Origin: Streptococcus parasanguinis
GTDB taxonomy: Bacteria; Bacillota; Bacilli; Lactobacillales; Streptococcaceae
Direction of reading: 5' to 3'
Length of the DNA: 64,000 nt
Assembly (NCBI RefSeq): GCF_032163505.1
Contig: NZ_CP134147.1
Coordinates: 1,702,501 to 1,766,500, forward strand
A program made the position numbers and the translations under genes. Of this stretch, positions 29,435 through 41,115 are shown one piece after another. The notes under the pieces are model-generated. The model was not told where the DNA came from. It made no database searches and saw only the letters and a list, made by a program, of their open reading frames with translations. Within the stretch, counting starts at the first letter, position 1. Every line of letters starts with the position of its first letter.

Positions 29435-30370
29435 TTAGTCAATGTAGTGCAATTTCCCACGGAAGTCTTCCAGGCTTTGGTATCCTTTTTCTTCCATGAT
29501 GGCTTTGAGCTCCGCAGTGATGCGTTCAAATGCTCCTACTCCTTCTTTATGAAGCGTCGTGCCGATTTGCACCATACTAGCCCCACAAAGGATATGTTCA
29601 AAGGCATCGCGACCGGTCAAGACACCTCCTGTCCCCACAATCTGAATTTCTGGATTCAGACGTTGGTAAAAGGCATGGACATTGGCGAGAGCCGTTGGTT
29701 TGATGTATTCTCCACCAATCCCACCAAAGCCGTTCTTAGGACGAATCACCACGGATTCATCCTCGATGTAGAGGCCATTTCCGATCGAGTTGACGCAGTT
29801 GACAAACTTGAGCGGGTATTTGTTAAAGATCGCTGCTGCTTGATCAAAATGAACGATATCAAAATAAGGTGGCAACTTGATCCCTAGAGGTTTGGTGAAA
29901 TAGTCAAAGACCTCGGACAAGATCCGATCTGTCGTATCAAAATCATAGGCAATCTGAGGTTTTCCAGGGACATTGGGACAAGATAGGTTCAACTCTGTCA
30001 AGCCTTTAAAGTCACTGTCTTGCACCTTTTTCAAGATGGTATGAGTTTCTTCAGGAGACATGCCGACGAGAGATAAGAAGAAGGTCCGGTCAGGATCCGT
30101 TTCTTGCAACTCCAATAAGTAATTCAAATAATAGTCCAACCCTTGGTTAGGCAGCCCCATCGAATTGATCGAACCAAGCGGCACATCTTGGTAGCGTGGT
30201 TCTGGATTACCAGCACGGAATTCTAAGGTCGCTGTCTTGGTCACAAAGGTTCCCGCAGCTGAGTTCTTCACTTCTTCCAATTCCTCAGTGGTCATACAGG
30301 CTACACCTGCCGCATTCATCAAGCAGTTGTCAAATTCAAAACCAGCAATTTGCGTTTTTGTCGATACCAT
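29435..30370 (-). CDS. pyrDA: Dihydroorotate dehydrogenase A, fumarate-type
   Basis: A 311-residue class 1A dihydroorotate dehydrogenase, a cytosolic FMN enzyme that makes orotate for pyrimidine synthesis using fumarate as acceptor. Key features: catalytic Cys in [16 protein letters not shown]/substrate-binding KLPPYFD and [10 protein letters not shown], and [21 protein letters not shown]. No pyrK-type partner is encoded nearby, which fits type A. No other pyr genes lie in the window. The ATG at 30370 is preceded by AAGGAG. Confidence 0.93.
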   Translation of the reverse strand: MVSTKTQIAGFEFDNCLMNAAGVACMTTEELEEVKNSAAGTFVTKTATLEFRAGNPEPRYQDVPLGSINSMGLPNQGLDYYLNYLLELQETDPDRTFFLSLVGMSPEETHTILKKVQDSDFKGLTELNLSCPNVPGKPQIAYDFDTTDRILSEVFDYFTKPLGIKLPPYFDIVHFDQAAAIFNKYPLKFVNCVNSIGNGLYIEDESVVIRPKNGFGGIGGEYIKPTALANVHAFYQRLNPEIQIVGTGGVLTGRDAFEHILCGASMVQIGTTLHKEGVGAFERITAELKAIMEEKGYQSLEDFRGKLHYID

Positions 30371-30541
30371 CTTGTACTCCTTTTTTGAAACACCACCAAC
30401 AGAATCGTTCGGGATGCTCTCTATTTTCTTCTTTCATTATACCATCACTTGGAAGCTTCCGGACAATCAAAGCTAAAAATTCTTCCAAACATTCGGACTT
30501 TCCTAGTCACGATAAAATTTTCAGAAAATTCAACTTTTTTC

Positions 30542-30570
30542 TTTACAAGCCAAAAAAAGTCTGCTATAAT
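30542..30570 (+). promoter_or_regulatory. gdhA promoter
   Basis: TTTACA (30542-30547), a 17-bp spacer, TATAAT (30565-30570), with an extended TGC just ahead. The 5' leader is about 90 nt, with a possible small hairpin near 30617-30640. Confidence 0.8.
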
Positions 30571-30627
30571 GATCCATGTAATAAAACATGACATTGTTTG
30601 TCAACTGTCTCAAAGCCACTCCCCTAG

Positions 30628-32016
<1,389 letters not shown>

Positions 32017-32059
32017 TCAATCGATATTTTTCTTTGAGACCTTCGGGTCAAAGCCTCTC

Positions 32060-32096
32060 AACTCCTGAAACTAGTCTGTTTCAGGAGTTTTTTTTG
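32060..32096 (+). terminator. gdhA terminator
   Basis: AACTCCTGAAA-ctagtctg-TTTCAGGAGTT followed by a run of eight T. Confidence 0.92.
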
Positions 32097-32109
32097 TAGT
32101 TACAGACCT

Positions 32110-32215
32110 CTGTAAAGACACCCCGTCCCAAGTGAGGAAAGCCATTTTTTAGATAAGGGACTCGACCGTCTCTAGTGGGGAGAAGTGAGCCCTCTCTTTT
32201 TCTGTATCTTTTTCT
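32110..32215. other. Unexplained structured intergenic segment (possible small RNA or remnant)
   Basis: Between gdhA and the next gene, AGGGACTC...GAGCCCT (about 32155-32203) could pair and is followed by a T-rich tract. On the minus strand a short frame beginning MAFLTWDGVSLQRSVTT starts near 32146. I cannot say which reading, if either, is real. A weak promoter (TTGCAT-17-TAAACT, 32247-32275) for the downstream gene follows. Confidence 0.25.
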
Positions 32216-32296
32216 AAAAAAATTTTATTTTTTTTACTTTACCCTCTTGCATTTTTAATAAATTAGTATTAAACTATAGCAAAAGGAGGTGTGCTT

Positions 32297-32614
32297 ATGT
32301 TTCTTTTAGCTCAAGAAAAATCAGATACGATCGAATTCCTTAAGTCTGAATTGGTCCAATTACTCTACAATATGCGACAAGAAATCGCAGCTAGCCGTCA
32401 ATCACAGACCGGTGCAGCTTGTCATCATATTGAATATTGCATGGACAAGATCCAAAGGGCAAAAAGTTCCGTAGCCATTGCCCTCCCCATCGAATCCTTA
32501 AATCTCGAAATCACGACTATGTTGCGCCAGCAACTCATCGTCTTGCCACCAGAGGCTCGAAAAAATTGGGACCAAATTAAAAAGCTGGATTTCAAATACT
32601 GCCACTTAAAATAG
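32297..32614 (+). CDS. Hypothetical cytoplasmic helical protein
   Basis: A 105-residue protein, mainly helical, with Cys and His in GAACHHIEYCMDKIQRA around residues 39-55 that could bind metal or be chance. No membrane segment. The ATG at 32297 follows a strong AAAGGAGGTG. I do not recognise a family. It is followed at once by the inverted family A copy A3, which can serve as its terminator. Confidence 0.6.
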   Translation: MFLLAQEKSDTIEFLKSELVQLLYNMRQEIAASRQSQTGAACHHIEYCMDKIQRAKSSVAIALPIESLNLEITTMLRQQLIVLPPEARKNWDQIKKLDFKYCHLK

Positions 32615-32623
32615 ACCAAAAAA

Positions 32624-32792
32624 GAGAGTGGGACAGAAATCGGTAATTCGTTAGAATTCGATTTCGTCGTCCCACCTCCGCACAGTTGAGTAGGGCTGTA
32701 AAAGCTGATGAAATCCGCGCAGTAGAGCCCACTCAACCACTGCGTCTTGCTCGACAATACAAAAAAGAGGCTAGGACTTTTGTCCCAGCCTC
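32624..32792 (-). repeat. Family A intergenic hairpin element, copy A3 (inverted)
   Basis: A 169-bp inverted copy of A1. Read on the minus strand it starts GAGGCTGGGAC and ends GTCCCACTCTC. The inner cap is altered: GCGGAT where A1 has GCTGAT, so that small stem is weakened. A T-run after 32792 gives terminator character on the plus strand. Confidence 0.85.
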
Positions 32793-32866
32793 TTTTTTCT
32801 GTTAAAAAATATAAAAAATTGGTTCATAAATTAATTTATTCGATAGAATGATTCAATCGTCTACTT

Positions 32867-33167
32867 AAACTTTCCGCTGTGAGAAAAGTGCCTGAAACAA
32901 TAACGTTTCAGGCACTCGGGAGTTTTGAGAGTAAAACAGTTCGGGGAACTGTTTTAGCCTGAGCCTAAAAATTAAAAAGCGAAGGGGTTCAAAACGAATT
33001 GAACACGGGCTGCGGATTGTGTCAAAAAGATAAGTCCTCCTAGAATCGAAAGATTCTGCGTCAAACTTCCTATTTTGACTTTATCCGCAGACGCCCTTTG
33101 TATCTTGATTTAGTCATGGAACTTCTTCGAAGTTCGCTGATGTCCGTTCTCACCTAAGGAAAGTTTC
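32867..33167 (+). repeat. Family B intergenic structured element, long copy B4
   Basis: About 300 bp; the second long form, like B1 at 14438 but with the CCTG/CAGG version of the first hairpin (GTGCCTGAAAC/GTTTCAGGCAC). The extra domain (AAAACAGTT-cgggg-AACTGTTTT and CTGCGGAT/ATCCGCAG with the AGAATC-GAAA-GATTCT cap) is nearly identical to B1. It lies between A3 and mscS. Confidence 0.85.
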
Positions 33168-33209
33168 TAAGAGGATCTTATCTACATTCTAATTTCTGAG
33201 CTTTTCTTA

Positions 33210-34058
33210 TTACATGATCCCGTTCTTTCCTGTCGGTAGGTTAATCCCTGCTTCCATCAAGGCATCATGGTAGAGTTTATAGTAGGTATGATAGACAGTC
33301 GTCTGGGTTCCATTTTGCGCAGTCATCGCGATGCGGAAGGAATAACGACCATTTTTTTCGATCTGTGGGCCTAAAATCGTAGGACCTGTCAACACTTCTG
33401 GGTGTTTGTCTTGTTGAGACTGGTTGACCTGAGCGATGACCTGGTAGATCTTGTCAAGATCAGTATTCGCATCTAGTGGAATATCCACCAGCACGCGCAT
33501 ATCTCCACGCGAGAGGTTGCTGACGACAGTGATATTGCGGTTTGGGACAAAGTGGAGAGTCCCGTCAAAATCACGTACTTGAGTTGTCCGAATTCCCACA
33601 CTGCTAACGATGCCGGCAATATTAATAGAACCATTGGTAAGTCGGACATTGTCCCCCACATCCAGCTGGCGTTCTAAAAGGATAAAGAAACCATTGACCA
33701 AATCGGAAAGGAAGCCCTGGGCTCCCATACCGATCGCCACCCCAGCAATCCCAGCACCAGCCAATAGACTAGAGACTGGAAGACCCAGGATCGACAAGAT
33801 CCAGTAGATCAAGATAAAATACAAGCAGTAGTTCAAGAGACTCTCTACTAAACGGAGAATGGTTTTTTTACGGGCTTCATCCTGCACCGTATACTTAAAA
33901 GAAGGGGTTAATATCCGCTTGACCAGGCTATGGATGACCTTTTTAGCGATAAAAAATAAGAGAAAGACAAAAATCAGGGAGATGCATTTTGAAATTAGGT
34001 CATCAAAAATCTTTGTCCAGTCTATTTTACTGAAATAACGTTGGAAAGCTTGACTCAT
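33210..34058 (-). CDS. MscS-family mechanosensitive channel
   Basis: A 282-residue small-conductance mechanosensitive channel. It has about three N-terminal membrane segments; the pore-lining third (SLLAGAGIAGVAIGMGAQGFLSDLVNGFFILLE) carries the Gly/Ala packing pattern. The beta domain follows (VGDNVRLTNGSINIAGIVSSVGIRTTQVRDFDGTLHFVPNRNI). It opens on osmotic downshock to release solutes. Single gene on the minus strand; repeat B4 lies just downstream. Confidence 0.9.
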   Translation of the reverse strand: MSQAFQRYFSKIDWTKIFDDLISKCISLIFVFLLFFIAKKVIHSLVKRILTPSFKYTVQDEARKKTILRLVESLLNYCLYFILIYWILSILGLPVSSLLAGAGIAGVAIGMGAQGFLSDLVNGFFILLERQLDVGDNVRLTNGSINIAGIVSSVGIRTTQVRDFDGTLHFVPNRNITVVSNLSRGDMRVLVDIPLDANTDLDKIYQVIAQVNQSQQDKHPEVLTGPTILGPQIEKNGRYSFRIAMTAQNGTQTTVYHTYYKLYHDALMEAGINLPTGKNGIM

Positions 34059-34198
34059 TTATTCGGGCCTTTCTAACAAAGAATAGTATGATTATATCAA
34101 ATATTCGGAAATAAGGCTATTTTTAAAAAATTTCATTGCTTTCCCCCCCTAACTATCGTATAATATTCCTTAATTATTTTTTAAGGAGGCCTTACACG

Positions 34199-35413
34199 AT
34201 TCATCGACTGATTACCACTTGGAATAAAACCAACCTTATGAAAAGGATCGCAATCGGGATTGTACTTGGTGTCGTTCTAGCACTTGTATTTCCGAAAGCA
34301 ACTGGGATTGGACTCCTGGGAGAGTTCTTCGTTGGAGGGCTCCGTGCCATCGCACCCCTTCTGGTCTTTGCGCTCGTCGCAAATGCTCTCTCCCAACACC
34401 AAAAAGGGACAGAGACCAATATGAAAAAGGTCATCGTCCTCTATCTCCTAGGAACCTTTGCAGCCGCCTTCGTCGCTGTTTTGGTCAATTACATCTTCCC
34501 CATCACCATTACCCTGACTGGAAAGGCCGCTGAAGGATCCTCTCCAAACGGGATTGGCGAAGTGATTAGTAACCTCTTGCTCAAGATCGTCGACAACCCG
34601 GTCAACGCCTTGCAGCAAGCCAACTACATTGGAATCCTTTCTTGGGCAACCGTCTTTGGGATTGCCATGAGAGAGGCGAGTGAACATAGTAAAGACCTCC
34701 TCCAAACTCTAGCAGACATCACTTCAAAAATCGTTGAGTGGATTATCAACCTAGCTCCATTTGGAATCTTAGGCTTGGTCTTCACGACCATCGCTGGCCA
34801 AGGACTCAGTGCCCTTAGTAACTACGGGATTCTCTTACTTGTTTTGGTTGGTACCATGGCATTTGTAGCCCTGGTCATCAATCCATTGATCGTCTTTTTC
34901 ATGATCCGCAAGAACCCTTATCCCCTTGTTTTTAAATGCCTCCGTGTCAGTGGGGTAACAGCCTTCTTCACCAGAAGTTCTGCAGCCAATATCCCTGTCA
35001 ATATGCGTCTCTGTGAAGAGTTGGGGCTGAATCCAGACACCTATTCTGTCTCCATTCCACTTGGTTCAACTGTAAACATGGCAGGTGCAGCCGTGACGAT
35101 CAATATTTTGACGCTCGCTGCTGCCAATACCTTGCACATTCAGGTTGACTTTGGAACGGCGCTCATCCTGAGTGTCGTAGCGGCTATCTCTGCTTGTGGA
35201 GCATCTGGAGTTGCAGGAGGTTCTCTCCTTCTCATCCCTGTTGCTTGTAGCCTCTTTGGTATCACCAATGATTTGGCCATGCAAGTCGTCAGCGTCGGCT
35301 TTATCATCGGGGTCATCCAAGACTCTTGCGAAACAGCCCTCAACTCTTCGACAGATGTGCTCTTCACTGCCATCGCCGAAATGAGCAACTGGCCAAAAGA
35401 AAAACGCTATTAA
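34199..35413 (+). CDS. sstT: Serine/threonine:Na+ symporter, apparent ATT start
   Basis: A sodium:dicarboxylate-fold symporter of about 404 residues of the SstT type ([52 protein letters not shown]). The start is odd. A good AGGAGG (34184-34189) is followed 9 nt later by ATT at 34199, giving [22 protein letters not shown], which fits the family N-terminus. The nearest ATG (34238) would cut off that segment. Upstream in-frame codons overlap the promoter (TATAAT near 34160). So ATT may be the real start, or an ATG-to-ATT mutation has weakened the gene. Confidence 0.85.
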   Translation: MHRLITTWNKTNLMKRIAIGIVLGVVLALVFPKATGIGLLGEFFVGGLRAIAPLLVFALVANALSQHQKGTETNMKKVIVLYLLGTFAAAFVAVLVNYIFPITITLTGKAAEGSSPNGIGEVISNLLLKIVDNPVNALQQANYIGILSWATVFGIAMREASEHSKDLLQTLADITSKIVEWIINLAPFGILGLVFTTIAGQGLSALSNYGILLLVLVGTMAFVALVINPLIVFFMIRKNPYPLVFKCLRVSGVTAFFTRSSAANIPVNMRLCEELGLNPDTYSVSIPLGSTVNMAGAAVTINILTLAAANTLHIQVDFGTALILSVVAAISACGASGVAGGSLLLIPVACSLFGITNDLAMQVVSVGFIIGVIQDSCETALNSSTDVLFTAIAEMSNWPKEKRY

Positions 35414-35434
35414 ATGATCCTATCTCACATAGAC

Positions 35435-35470
35435 AAGAAAACCCAGACCTCGCGATCTGGGTTTTCTTAT
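35435..35470. terminator. Bidirectional terminator, sstT / symporter
   Basis: AAGAAAACCCAGA-cctcgcga-TCTGGGTTTTCTT, A- and T-rich on both sides, between convergent genes. It overlaps the stop of the symporter gene. Confidence 0.9.
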
Positions 35471-36798
35471 TTCTTAAAGTATTGTTTGCTTTCTTTGATG
35501 ATGACAGGGGAAAGGACTAAGAGGGCGATCAGGTTGGGCAAAGCCATCAGCCCATTCACAATATCCGCGATCACCCAGACCAGGTCCAGCTTAAGGAAGC
35601 CTCCCAGTCCAACCATAAAGACAAAGAAGGTCCGATAGAGGTTTATATGTTTGACACCAAAAAGGAATTCGAAACACCGCTCTCCGTAATAAGACCATCC
35701 AAGAATAGTCGTGGTCGCAAAAAGCACCAAGCATAGCGTTAGAATGATGCCTCCGACTGGGCCAAAGACGCCTGTAAACGTATCCTGAGTCAGGGTGCTA
35801 GTGCTGCCCCTAGCCATCCACTCACCTGAAACCAAGAGCGAAAGTCCTGTCAAACTACAGATGATAATGGTATCAATAAAGGTTCCCGTCATGGAGATCA
35901 ACCCTTGCTCGACGGGCTCATTGGTCTTCGCCGCCGCTGCTGCAATGGGTGCAGATCCGAGACCAGATTCATTGGAGAAAACTCCACGCGCTACCCCTTT
36001 TTGGATAGCCATTTTAACCGTTGCTCCTGCAAAACCTCCCATGGCTGCAGTCCCTGTAAAAGCACCCGAAAAGACTGCTTTTAAGGCTGGAAGCAATTGG
36101 TCCAGATGCAAGGCAATAATCGTGATGGTCGCAAAGATATAGGCAGCCGCCATAAAAGGAACCACTTTTTCAGAGACTTTGGAAATCCAGTGAATCCCTC
36201 CAAAGATGATGGTTGAAACCACCAGAGCAATTACTACACTAGCCACTTCTGGAGCTGTTCCAAAACTGGCTTGAAGGAATCCCGTAATGGAATTAACCTG
36301 GGTCATGGTTCCGATCCCAAAGAGGGCTACCAGCACTCCTGCAACCGCAAAGAAAATAGCCAGTGGTCGCCACTTCTCTCCCATCCCGTGAAGAATGTAG
36401 TACATCGGACCACCCGAGATATGACCATTGTCATCCTTGGTCCGATAACGAATGGCTAAGAGCCCTTCTGCATACTTGGTCGCCATTCCAAAGAAGGCTG
36501 CCATCCACATCCAAAAGAGGGCCCCTGGGCCACCTGTCTGAATCGCTGTAGCCACCCCTACAATATTCCCCGTCCCTACAGTAGCCGCTAGGGCTGTCGC
36601 AAGGGCTCCGAAGCTCGAGATATCCCCGTGTCCCTCATCTTCTGTAAAGATCAGGCGAAAAGCTTTTGGAAGGTAGCGGATCTGAAGTAAACCCAAGCGA
36701 AGGGTCAGGTAGATCCCTGTTCCTACCAAGAGCACCAACAGCGGGGCGCCCCACACTAGATTATCGAGTTGTTGAAAAAACTGCAATACATGATCCAT
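35467..36798 (-). CDS. Alanine/glycine:Na+ symporter (AgcS family), riboswitch-controlled
   Basis: A 443-residue membrane symporter of the alanine-or-glycine:cation family. Signatures: GTGNIVGVATAI, GGPMYYI, NESGLGSAPIAAAAAKT and TTTILGWSYYGERC. It has about ten membrane segments. A glycine riboswitch lies directly upstream, so glycine is probably a substrate or signal. Single gene with a convergent terminator shared with sstT. A ribosome binding site (AAGGAG) precedes the ATG. Confidence 0.92.
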   Translation of the reverse strand: MDHVLQFFQQLDNLVWGAPLLVLLVGTGIYLTLRLGLLQIRYLPKAFRLIFTEDEGHGDISSFGALATALAATVGTGNIVGVATAIQTGGPGALFWMWMAAFFGMATKYAEGLLAIRYRTKDDNGHISGGPMYYILHGMGEKWRPLAIFFAVAGVLVALFGIGTMTQVNSITGFLQASFGTAPEVASVVIALVVSTIIFGGIHWISKVSEKVVPFMAAAYIFATITIIALHLDQLLPALKAVFSGAFTGTAAMGGFAGATVKMAIQKGVARGVFSNESGLGSAPIAAAAAKTNEPVEQGLISMTGTFIDTIIICSLTGLSLLVSGEWMARGSTSTLTQDTFTGVFGPVGGIILTLCLVLFATTTILGWSYYGERCFEFLFGVKHINLYRTFFVFMVGLGGFLKLDLVWVIADIVNGLMALPNLIALLVLSPVIIKESKQYFKK

Positions 36799-36831
36799 TT
36801 TCTGTCTCCTTTTTCATCGACCGCTCGACAG

Positions 36832-37025
36832 AAAAGAGAAAAAGAAAGAGCACATGTCAAACATGTACTCTGGTCCTGCTTAAAATAGGGGACTTCCCCT
36901 ATCTTTCGCTCTGTCCTTTTACCTGAGAGTTTGAGTAGATGCATCCTCTACCTTGCCCCTTCGGTGCCATTTCTGGTCTCTCCAGAGTTCCGTCCATTCA
37001 CAGTCACTCACGCTCCTGCAAACTT
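36832..37025 (-). ncRNA. Glycine riboswitch with expression platform
   Basis: On the minus strand the aptamer shows the family signatures CTCTGGAGAGACC, GGCACCGAAGGGGCAAG and AACTCTCAGGTAAAAGGACAGAG (quoted in parts). Downstream are ATAGGGG/CCCCTAT and a terminator AGAGTACATG/CATGTGCTCT followed by a T-rich tract (36832-36871). Only one full aptamer is visible. Glycine binding would decide between read-through into the symporter and termination; the sign of control is not readable by eye. Confidence 0.92.
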
Positions 37026-37124
37026 CATTCGGTCGTATGTAATTTTCTCTATTTTAATCGATTTTCAAAAGTTTGTCAATCATTTCTGAAAATATCTTGT
37101 AAACTACCTGAAAATGTACGCTTT

Positions 37125-38543
37125 TTAATCACTCAAGGAGAAGTGATTGGTCATGAGGTTGCTAGCATCGAGCAAAATCTTGTCCAAGAGTTGATCTGTT
37201 GCTTCCTGGATTTGATCACTCATAGCTTGGTTTTCCGCCTCAAAATCAACAGTGTCACCTGCTGCAAGTGCACGATCGACTTTATTGATGCGCGCATGTC
37301 CCCAGGCCATTGTCGTCTCTTGGTAATCGTCCAAATCACCAACATGGTGAGCATAGTGAGGATCTGCTAGTCCTGCAATAATCCGGTTGGCCCAGTAGAA
37401 GGAATCCGTTGTTACCTTAGCCGTCGTATTGGCAAAGTAGTCTGGCGTTGTATCCACTTGGGTAAAGAAAGGAACGGCTGTATTGTAAGGCATGGAGCCA
37501 TAAGAAATCCATTGGATGCCTGTCGTTTCTTGTGGTTTATTGGGACGCAATTGCAGAATCGCTGTCTGGCTGGTCCGGTTAATCCCGATCGTCCGAAAGG
37601 TCCGTTGACTCACGTGATCTCCTTCAGGACCATAAGGATCGTAGATGGTGTCTTGGTAATGGTTGCTCAAGACATATTTGACATCTTCAATCGTTACCTT
37701 GCGATAAGGTTTTTGACACCAAGGAATCTCAAAGCTCCGTGGATCCTGCTTGATTTCAGGATTGAGGAAACGCTGGATGGCCCAAGCCCGCGGTGTATTG
37801 TAGTGACGGTCCTTGTCTTTTTGGCTACCAAAGGCATAGCGTGGATTAAAACCTTTCCCTTCTTGATCCAGAATCAAATGGTGCTCTGTGACAAAACGTT
37901 CAAGATCCGGGTCACAAAGAAACTCATCTGGATTTCCAAATTCAAAATAATCGCTTCCCAGTTGGTTGGGGTTGGTCACATAGGCATCATCAGGGACACG
38001 GCGCGCCATCCAGTGGTGACCTCCGATGGTCTCCAACCACCAGATTTCATTCACATCTGAAATCGCAATCCCGTTAGACTCATAAGTTCCATACTCTTCC
38101 AAGATCTTTCCGAGACGCAAGACCCCTTCGCGGGCTGTCTTGACATAAGGCAAGACCAAGGTCAGCATATCTTCCTCACCGATACCACTCTCTACAAGAG
38201 GATCTGCCCCTAACACACGGCTATTGGTCGTAATGGTCTCTGTCTCACTCATGGCTACATTATAGACATTGATCCCAGCTTCTCCCCAGATCCCGTCTTT
38301 AGGAATCGCATCTGGAACCGCTGTATAGCGAACTGGATTATCTGGCAAGTCGATTTCAAAAGTTGATAAAACAGACTTGTAATGACGCGGTTGATCTTCT
38401 GGTTTGACCACGATCAATTTCTTGGGCGTAAAAACGCCATTTTGAGAATCCTCTGTTCGTGCTACAATGGTCGAACCATCATAACTAGCATTTTTTCCGA
38501 CTAGAATCGTTGTACACGAATCTGCACTTTCACGTATACGCAT
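37125..38543 (-). CDS. C69-family dipeptidase, cytoplasmic
   Basis: A 472-residue C69 (PepD-type) peptidase. These Ntn hydrolases use an N-terminal Cys exposed by processing; here the candidate is Cys10 in [27 protein letters not shown]. No signal peptide is present, so it should act in the cytoplasm on dipeptides. A paralogue with a signal peptide and C-terminal anchor lies at 61438. A ribosome binding site (GGGAGGA) precedes the ATG. Single gene behind the riboswitch region but reading away from it. Confidence 0.88.
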   Translation of the reverse strand: MRIRESADSCTTILVGKNASYDGSTIVARTEDSQNGVFTPKKLIVVKPEDQPRHYKSVLSTFEIDLPDNPVRYTAVPDAIPKDGIWGEAGINVYNVAMSETETITTNSRVLGADPLVESGIGEEDMLTLVLPYVKTAREGVLRLGKILEEYGTYESNGIAISDVNEIWWLETIGGHHWMARRVPDDAYVTNPNQLGSDYFEFGNPDEFLCDPDLERFVTEHHLILDQEGKGFNPRYAFGSQKDKDRHYNTPRAWAIQRFLNPEIKQDPRSFEIPWCQKPYRKVTIEDVKYVLSNHYQDTIYDPYGPEGDHVSQRTFRTIGINRTSQTAILQLRPNKPQETTGIQWISYGSMPYNTAVPFFTQVDTTPDYFANTTAKVTTDSFYWANRIIAGLADPHYAHHVGDLDDYQETTMAWGHARINKVDRALAAGDTVDFEAENQAMSDQIQEATDQLLDKILLDASNLMTNHFSLSD

Positions 38544-38666
38544 GCGTATCCTCCCAAATCATTCATTGCCTCTATTATATCACTTTTAAAAGGGAGGACC
38601 TATTGAAAATCAGATTTAAAAGCGAATCCTTTTCAACAACTTTCAAATATTTTCATTTTATAAAAT

Positions 38667-38700
38667 TTTAAAAACCCTAGCTGATAAACAGCTAGGTTTC
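38667..38700 (-). terminator. mutS2 terminator
   Basis: AACCTAGCTG-tttat-CAGCTAGGGTT followed by a T-run on the minus strand, directly after the mutS2 stop. Confidence 0.85.
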
Positions 38701-38702
38701 GA

Positions 38703-41042
38703 TTAGCCTTTAAACGTAACAATAGTCGCGCCACTTCCACCTGCATTTTGGGGGGCATATTCAAAACTCTTGACGTGTTTGTTGCGGCGGAGGTACTTGG
38801 TCACCCCTTCACGGATAACTCCCGTCCCGATTCCGTGGATGATATCGACTTGAGCCATGTTGTTGAGCAGGGCCTGATCGATAAAGCCATCTAGCTCTTG
38901 CATGGCCTCTTCATAGCGTTTCCCACGGAGGTCCAGACGCGCTCTCGGGCCACTCGTGTTCGAGCGTTTGACGACATTCACCTGGCGTTTCTTAGGTTGA
39001 GCCGCTTCTTTTTCAGCCTTGATGAGGTTGAATTCTTTTTCTTCCAAGGTCATCTTGATCAAGCCGACTTGCGCCTCCCAGCGGCCATCTTTGAGTTGCT
39101 TGACCAGGGTTCCGCGTTGGCCATAGCTGATAACCAAGATTTCATCTCCCACCTTAGGAGCACGCGCCTTTTTGGCTTTTTTCAAGACCTTGTTTTTAGA
39201 AAGGTCGACGGTTTCAGGAGCGAGTTTTTTCAACTGAGCCTTGGCTTCAATGATCTCATGTGGTTTCAACTGGGATTTGGCGTGAAGGCCTTGAAGGATA
39301 CGGTCACTCTCTGAGAGGGCCATGTCCACAATTTCCTTGGCTTCTTCTCTCGCCTTATTGAGCTCTGTTTCTCTCTCTCGGGTCAGTTCGTTATAGAGTT
39401 TTCGAAGAGCACGATTGAATTTGAGATTTTCTTGCTCGACCTCTTGAATGGTATCCAAGCGCTTGCGACTTTCTAAGGTCTGTGCCTCCAATTTTTCAAT
39501 AATCTGATTGACATCGTTATCCGTATTGGTCATCTTCATGGCATCCTGGATAATGGTCTCAGACAAGCCCAATCGGCGAGCGATCTCAAAGGCATTGGAG
39601 CGTCCAGGCACCCCTTGCATGAAGCGATAAGTCGGACGCAGACTCGCTGTATCAAATTCCATGCTGGCATTTTGCACTCCTGCAGTCTCAATCCCGTAGG
39701 CCTTGAGCTCTGGATAGTGGGTTGTCGCCATGGTCTTAATCCCGCGTAAGTGCAGGTCTTCTAGGATAGCAATAGCAAGGCCAGCCCCCTCTTGAGGATC
39801 GGTTCCAGCCCCCAACTCATCCAGAAGGATCAAGGAGGCGGTATCCACTTGATGTAAGATAGATACGATATTGGTCATATGACTGGAGAAGGTCGACAAG
39901 CTCTGCTCGATCGATTGTTCATCTCCAATATCCGCAAAGACCTGTGAGAAGATGCCCACACGACTACCTGGATCCGCTAGGATGGGAAGACCAGACTGGG
40001 CCATAATTTGCGCTAGTCCCAGCGTTTTGAGCATGATGGTTTTCCCCCCTGTATTGGGACCGGTAATCACGATTTCTGTCAAGTCCTCGGTAAAATGCAG
40101 GTCATTCGCGACGGCATTTTCAATCAAGGGATGACGTAGTTGCAAGAGCTGAATAGAGCGATTGCTACTAACCTCTGGTACCACTGCCTTACAATCGCGC
40201 ATAAAGCGATACTTGGCTTTGATCAAGTCCAAGTGACCGATAATCCAAGCGTTATTTGCAATCTCTGCTGCATGAGGGCGCAGGGTGTCAGACAATTCCT
40301 CCAGAATCTGAATGATTTCATACCGTTCATCGGCTCGATGATTGGCAATTTCTTCATTAAGATTGACCACTGCTCGAGGCTCGATATAAACGGTATTCCC
40401 GCTGGCTGAGATATCGTGGACCACCCCTGCAATCCGGTTGCGATAGGTGTTTTTTACGGGTAGAACATTGCGGCCATTCCGACTAGCAATCACAGCATCC
40501 GCCAACATATCGGCCTTGCTTTTCAGCAGGTCTTGGAGAATCTCTCTGACCTGGTGTTCATTTTCCTGGATTCGACGGCGGATTTTGGCCAATTTTTCGC
40601 TGGCAAAAGACTCGACAAAGCCTCCTTCGTTGATAGCTTGAAGCCCACCTTGTAGGCGAGGAAGATCCACCAAGTTGTCAAAGAGGCGATTGAGCCTTTC
40701 CAGACGGACATTTTCCAAGTTGTCGTAGAAATCCTTGAGTTCATGTGTCACCCGAAGGACGGCTTTTAGCGCTAGTAATTCATCGATATTGAGGGATGCC
40801 TCCATCTCCAAACGCTTGGCGACTGGACGGACATCTTGAATGGTCGACACGGCAAAGCGAGGCTCTTCCAAGAGGATCTGCTCCATATCTTCTAGCTCCA
40901 TAAAGGCCGTTTCGATGCTTTCTTTTTTATCAGTTGGAGTAAGGGCTGCTAGCTCCATCTCCCCTTGTTCTGTCTGTAGATAGGGTTCAAAGAGTTGCTT
41001 GACCTTGTCAAACTCCAGAATATCTAAGATTTTTTTGTTCAT
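38703..41042 (-). CDS. mutS2: MutS2 ATPase/endonuclease
   Basis: A 779-residue MutS2. Core ATPase: Walker [16 protein letters not shown], Walker [15 protein letters not shown], and [13 protein letters not shown] long coiled coil runs from about residue 500 to 620. A C-terminal Smr domain holds [12 protein letters not shown] and [12 protein letters not shown]. MutS2 suppresses recombination, and in some firmicutes it helps rescue collided ribosomes (family knowledge). It follows cvpA with a terminator between them. Confidence 0.95.
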   Translation of the reverse strand: MNKKILDILEFDKVKQLFEPYLQTEQGEMELAALTPTDKKESIETAFMELEDMEQILLEEPRFAVSTIQDVRPVAKRLEMEASLNIDELLALKAVLRVTHELKDFYDNLENVRLERLNRLFDNLVDLPRLQGGLQAINEGGFVESFASEKLAKIRRRIQENEHQVREILQDLLKSKADMLADAVIASRNGRNVLPVKNTYRNRIAGVVHDISASGNTVYIEPRAVVNLNEEIANHRADERYEIIQILEELSDTLRPHAAEIANNAWIIGHLDLIKAKYRFMRDCKAVVPEVSSNRSIQLLQLRHPLIENAVANDLHFTEDLTEIVITGPNTGGKTIMLKTLGLAQIMAQSGLPILADPGSRVGIFSQVFADIGDEQSIEQSLSTFSSHMTNIVSILHQVDTASLILLDELGAGTDPQEGAGLAIAILEDLHLRGIKTMATTHYPELKAYGIETAGVQNASMEFDTASLRPTYRFMQGVPGRSNAFEIARRLGLSETIIQDAMKMTNTDNDVNQIIEKLEAQTLESRKRLDTIQEVEQENLKFNRALRKLYNELTRERETELNKAREEAKEIVDMALSESDRILQGLHAKSQLKPHEIIEAKAQLKKLAPETVDLSKNKVLKKAKKARAPKVGDEILVISYGQRGTLVKQLKDGRWEAQVGLIKMTLEEKEFNLIKAEKEAAQPKKRQVNVVKRSNTSGPRARLDLRGKRYEEAMQELDGFIDQALLNNMAQVDIIHGIGTGVIREGVTKYLRRNKHVKSFEYAPQNAGGSGATIVTFKG

Positions 41043-41053
41043 ATTTCTCCTAC

Positions 41054-41097
41054 AAAAAAAGTGAGCGTCCTTCTTTGAATCGGACTTGTCTCACTCC
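41054..41097 (-). terminator. Terminator between cvpA and mutS2
   Basis: AGTGAG...TCC/GGA...CTCACT hairpin followed by seven T on the minus strand, ahead of mutS2. It may attenuate read-through from zapA-cvpA. Confidence 0.7.
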
Positions 41098-41115
41098 TTT
41101 CTTCATTTTTGCTCC

